NCBI GenBank assembly: GCA_002348315.1
Contig: DEAW01000148.1
Span: 1-7,453, forward strand
Source: Planctomycetaceae bacterium UBA2972
GTDB lineage: Bacteria > Planctomycetota > Planctomycetia > Pirellulales > Pirellulaceae
DNA: 7,453 nucleotides
Direction of reading: 5' to 3'
Notes under the pieces: generated by a model
Database searches by the model: none
What the model was told of the DNA's origin: nothing
What the model saw: only the letters and a program-made list of their open reading frames with translations
Program-made: the position numbers and the translations under genes
In this document: in pieces, positions 5,392-7,453 of the stretch
Numbering within the stretch: position 1 is the first letter of the stretch
Layout of the letters: every line of letters starts with the position of its first letter

Positions 5392-7453
5392 ATGTCGTCG
5401 CGGATCAAAGACTGTTTTTGGCAGATCATATTGATCGTTTTAACGGTCAGCACGTTACAAGCCGATCCACCGGGAATATCCTATATCTTCCCCGCCGGTG
5501 CTCAGCAGGGTACAACTGTCGATGTCCGCATTGGTGGTTTTAATCTTTTTGACGAGGCACCTCTTGAATTTCTGAGTGCGGATATTGAGGCGTCAGCGAA
5601 TGTGCAACGCTTGCCAAAAACACTTTGGTTTGAAGGTCCCCGCATTGCCATGCCGGCATCGCAGGCCAAAGAAGATTATCCGGTTGATAATCAAGCCTCT
5701 CTCAAGGTTGCTGATAACGCTCAGATAGGGACGCACTACTGGCGAGTGTGGACGAGTCAGGGCATCGTACCAGCTCAGTCATTTGTTATTGGTAATCTTC
5801 CAGAAGTCATCGAAGCAGAGATCGATGGAACGGCGGTTCCGGAAAAAGTCGACTTGCCTGTGACGATTAATGGCCGAATCTTTCCTCGTGAAGACGTGGA
5901 TCTTTGGCAATTTGATGCCGTTCGTGGTCAGTCTTATACCGTGGAAGTCATGTCATCCCGACTTGGATATCCGCTAGACTCGAGAATTGAAGTGATTGAC
6001 CCTCAGGGTGAGTCGGTTGCTCAAAACGTAGATCACTTTGAGAACGATTCCTTTTTACGATTTGAAGCACAAGCCGATGGATTGCATCATGTACGCATCC
6101 ATGACAGCCAGTTCGGAGGCTTACAGAACTATGTATATCGTTTAACGATTACCGACCAGCAAGTGATAGACCACGTCTTTCCGCTTGGTGGCAAGCGAGG
6201 GACTCGTGTGAGCCTGCAGTTATCTGGGCAAAAGACTCCCTCGACAACTCACCCGGTTTTACTCGACAGTACTACCGACGTCCAATCCGTGACGATGCCT
6301 GGCGGGCAGCAAGTCGCATTGGAAGTCAGTGACTATCCGGAATTTATTTTCCATCACTCCCGACCCATCATCGAATTTCCAGCCGTGCTCAATGGCAAAA
6401 TAGCCGAAGCCGGCAGGCGCGAAAGTTGGATGGTTCGAGCGACAGAGGGACAGACCATTGAGTTTGACTTGCGAGCTGCTCGCCTGGGATCCAATCTGGA
6501 TTCAATTCTGGAAATCTATGATATGGACGATGTGCTGCTGGCCAGCAACGATGACATTGGAAAAGGCAACACAGACTCGTATTTGAAATACACGTTTAAA
6601 GCAGCCGGTACCTTTCAGGTCGTCGTATCAGATCGGTTTAAGAGTCGGGGCGGGGAGAACTTTGGTTACCGGGTCGTGTGTAATGAGCCATCAACCGAGA
6701 AAAAATTCTCACTTTCGCTGCCGGCAAGTGAATTGACTCTGACTCGAAAAGCAACAGCAAAAATCAAAGTTACCGCCGTACGTAGTGGTGGCCTGACCGA
6801 AGAAATTCAGTTGGAGTTTCGGGGTTTGCCTGCCGGCGTGACGATTGAAGGCAATACAATCGCCAAAGGTAAAAGTGATACCGATGTGACACTCACTTGT
6901 GACGAGTTGACGAAGATCAGTACCTACGAACTCGAAGTGATCGGTCGCGCGGAAATTCTGTCAGACGAAGTTCAGGAAGGTGAAGAGCCAAAGGTTGCGG
7001 AGACGTTAGAAGCCACCGCCGATTGGAAGGGCTTCCGGAGATTGAAACTGGCGATCGCCATCGCGACTCCCTTTAAGTTGTTTGGAACCTTCGATACCAA
7101 CTATGCTCACCGTGGCTCGACGTTTAAGAAGACGCTTTATATTGAACGGACTGGGTACGATGGGCCGATTGAGATTGCGATGTCAGATCGTCAAATCCGC
7201 CATCTTCAGGGAGTGACCGGAGGCAAAGTCATTGTGCCGGCCGGAGCGACTCAATATGAATATGCGATTCAGCTTGCACCATGGATGCAACCTGGCCGTA
7301 CTGCACGAATGGTGGTTTGTGGAGCAGCGACGATTACGGACCATGACGGAACGAAACATCGCGTGAGCCATTCCTCTGGTGCACAAAATGATCAAATCAT
7401 CTGCTTTATCTCGCCATCCCTGTCCTCGATTACCAGTATGGTCGAGTCGGCAA
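5392..7453 (+). CDS. Secreted multi-domain protein with two PPC domains (3' end missing)
   Basis: 687 complete codons are open to the right edge with no stop, so the gene is truncated by the window. The signal peptide spans residues 1-24 (hydrophobic 12-22, cleavage likely after LQA). The mature protein is a chain of beta-sandwich modules. A first module starts ISYIFPAGAQQGTTVDV (29-45) and is followed by a bacterial pre-peptidase C-terminal (PPC) domain at about 158-254. A second copy of the module starts IDHVFPLGGKRGTRVSL (259-275) and is followed by a second PPC domain at about 334-431. Further beta-rich domains lie at about 437-520 and about 567-682, split by an acidic linker (about 522-540). 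PPC domains usually act in substrate binding, adhesion or secretion support; no catalytic motif is seen. Close spacing and a strong ribosome binding site place it in the operon with the DUF1549/DUF1553 and DUF1501 genes. The unseen C-terminus could carry more domains. Confidence 0.9.
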   Translation, partial: MSSRIKDCFWQIILIVLTVSTLQADPPGISYIFPAGAQQGTTVDVRIGGFNLFDEAPLEFLSADIEASANVQRLPKTLWFEGPRIAMPASQAKEDYPVDNQASLKVADNAQIGTHYWRVWTSQGIVPAQSFVIGNLPEVIEAEIDGTAVPEKVDLPVTINGRIFPREDVDLWQFDAVRGQSYTVEVMSSRLGYPLDSRIEVIDPQGESVAQNVDHFENDSFLRFEAQADGLHHVRIHDSQFGGLQNYVYRLTITDQQVIDHVFPLGGKRGTRVSLQLSGQKTPSTTHPVLLDSTTDVQSVTMPGGQQVALEVSDYPEFIFHHSRPIIEFPAVLNGKIAEAGRRESWMVRATEGQTIEFDLRAARLGSNLDSILEIYDMDDVLLASNDDIGKGNTDSYLKYTFKAAGTFQVVVSDRFKSRGGENFGYRVVCNEPSTEKKFSLSLPASELTLTRKATAKIKVTAVRSGGLTEEIQLEFRGLPAGVTIEGNTIAKGKSDTDVTLTCDELTKISTYELEVIGRAEILSDEVQEGEEPKVAETLEATADWKGFRRLKLAIAIATPFKLFGTFDTNYAHRGSTFKKTLYIERTGYDGPIEIAMSDRQIRHLQGVTGGKVIVPAGATQYEYAIQLAPWMQPGRTARMVVCGAATITDHDGTKHRVSHSSGAQNDQIICFISPSLSSITSMVESA

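Noticed and set aside
7183..7395. Reverse-strand 70-codon open frame near the right end
   Set aside because: It is antisense to the PPC-domain gene, whose frame stays open and protein-like here; the reverse product has no visible domain.

Overview
The window comes from a planctomycete-type genome (Planctomycetota, probably a Pirellulales- or Planctomycetales-like member). The diagnostic evidence is a DUF1549/DUF1553 protein with the planctomycete cytochrome-like modules PSCyt1, PSCyt2 and PSD1, followed directly by a DUF1501 protein and then by a large secreted PPC-domain protein. This combination is abundant and paralogous in that phylum. GC content looks intermediate. Every supported gene is on the + strand, and four of the five carry an export signal or membrane segments.

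Layout. Positions 5-60 form a degenerate 8-bp tandem repeat that appears to run off the left edge. A secreted SMP-30/gluconolactonase-like beta-propeller gene follows (108-1109). Next is a small two-helix membrane-protein gene (1158 to 1546/1565) whose C-terminal half makes sense only in the -1 frame, where it reads as a HEAT-like helical segment. A 12-bp imperfect inverted repeat (1556-1594) ends 3 nt before the start codon of the DUF1549/DUF1553 gene (1598-4024). The Tat-signal DUF1501 gene (4037-5374) and a PPC/beta-sandwich gene (5392 to beyond the right edge) follow, with gaps of 12 and 17 nt and good Shine-Dalgarno sequences. The last gene has no stop codon in the window and is cut at the right end.

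How they may work together. The last three genes look like one operon for exported proteins. One is a putative haem- or metal-binding multidomain protein with Ig-like domains, one is an alkaline-phosphatase-fold protein with a Tat signal, and one is an adhesive or scaffold-like repeat protein. To my knowledge the biochemical role of these modules is not established, so the cluster is a credible but functionally undescribed exported system. The SMP-30-like gene may be an unrelated neighbour or the first gene of the transcript. The points most worth a second look are the broken or recoded membrane gene, the inverted repeat over the DUF1549 translation start, the octamer array, a perfect 22-bp palindrome inside the DUF1549 gene, and the duplicated module pair in the last protein.
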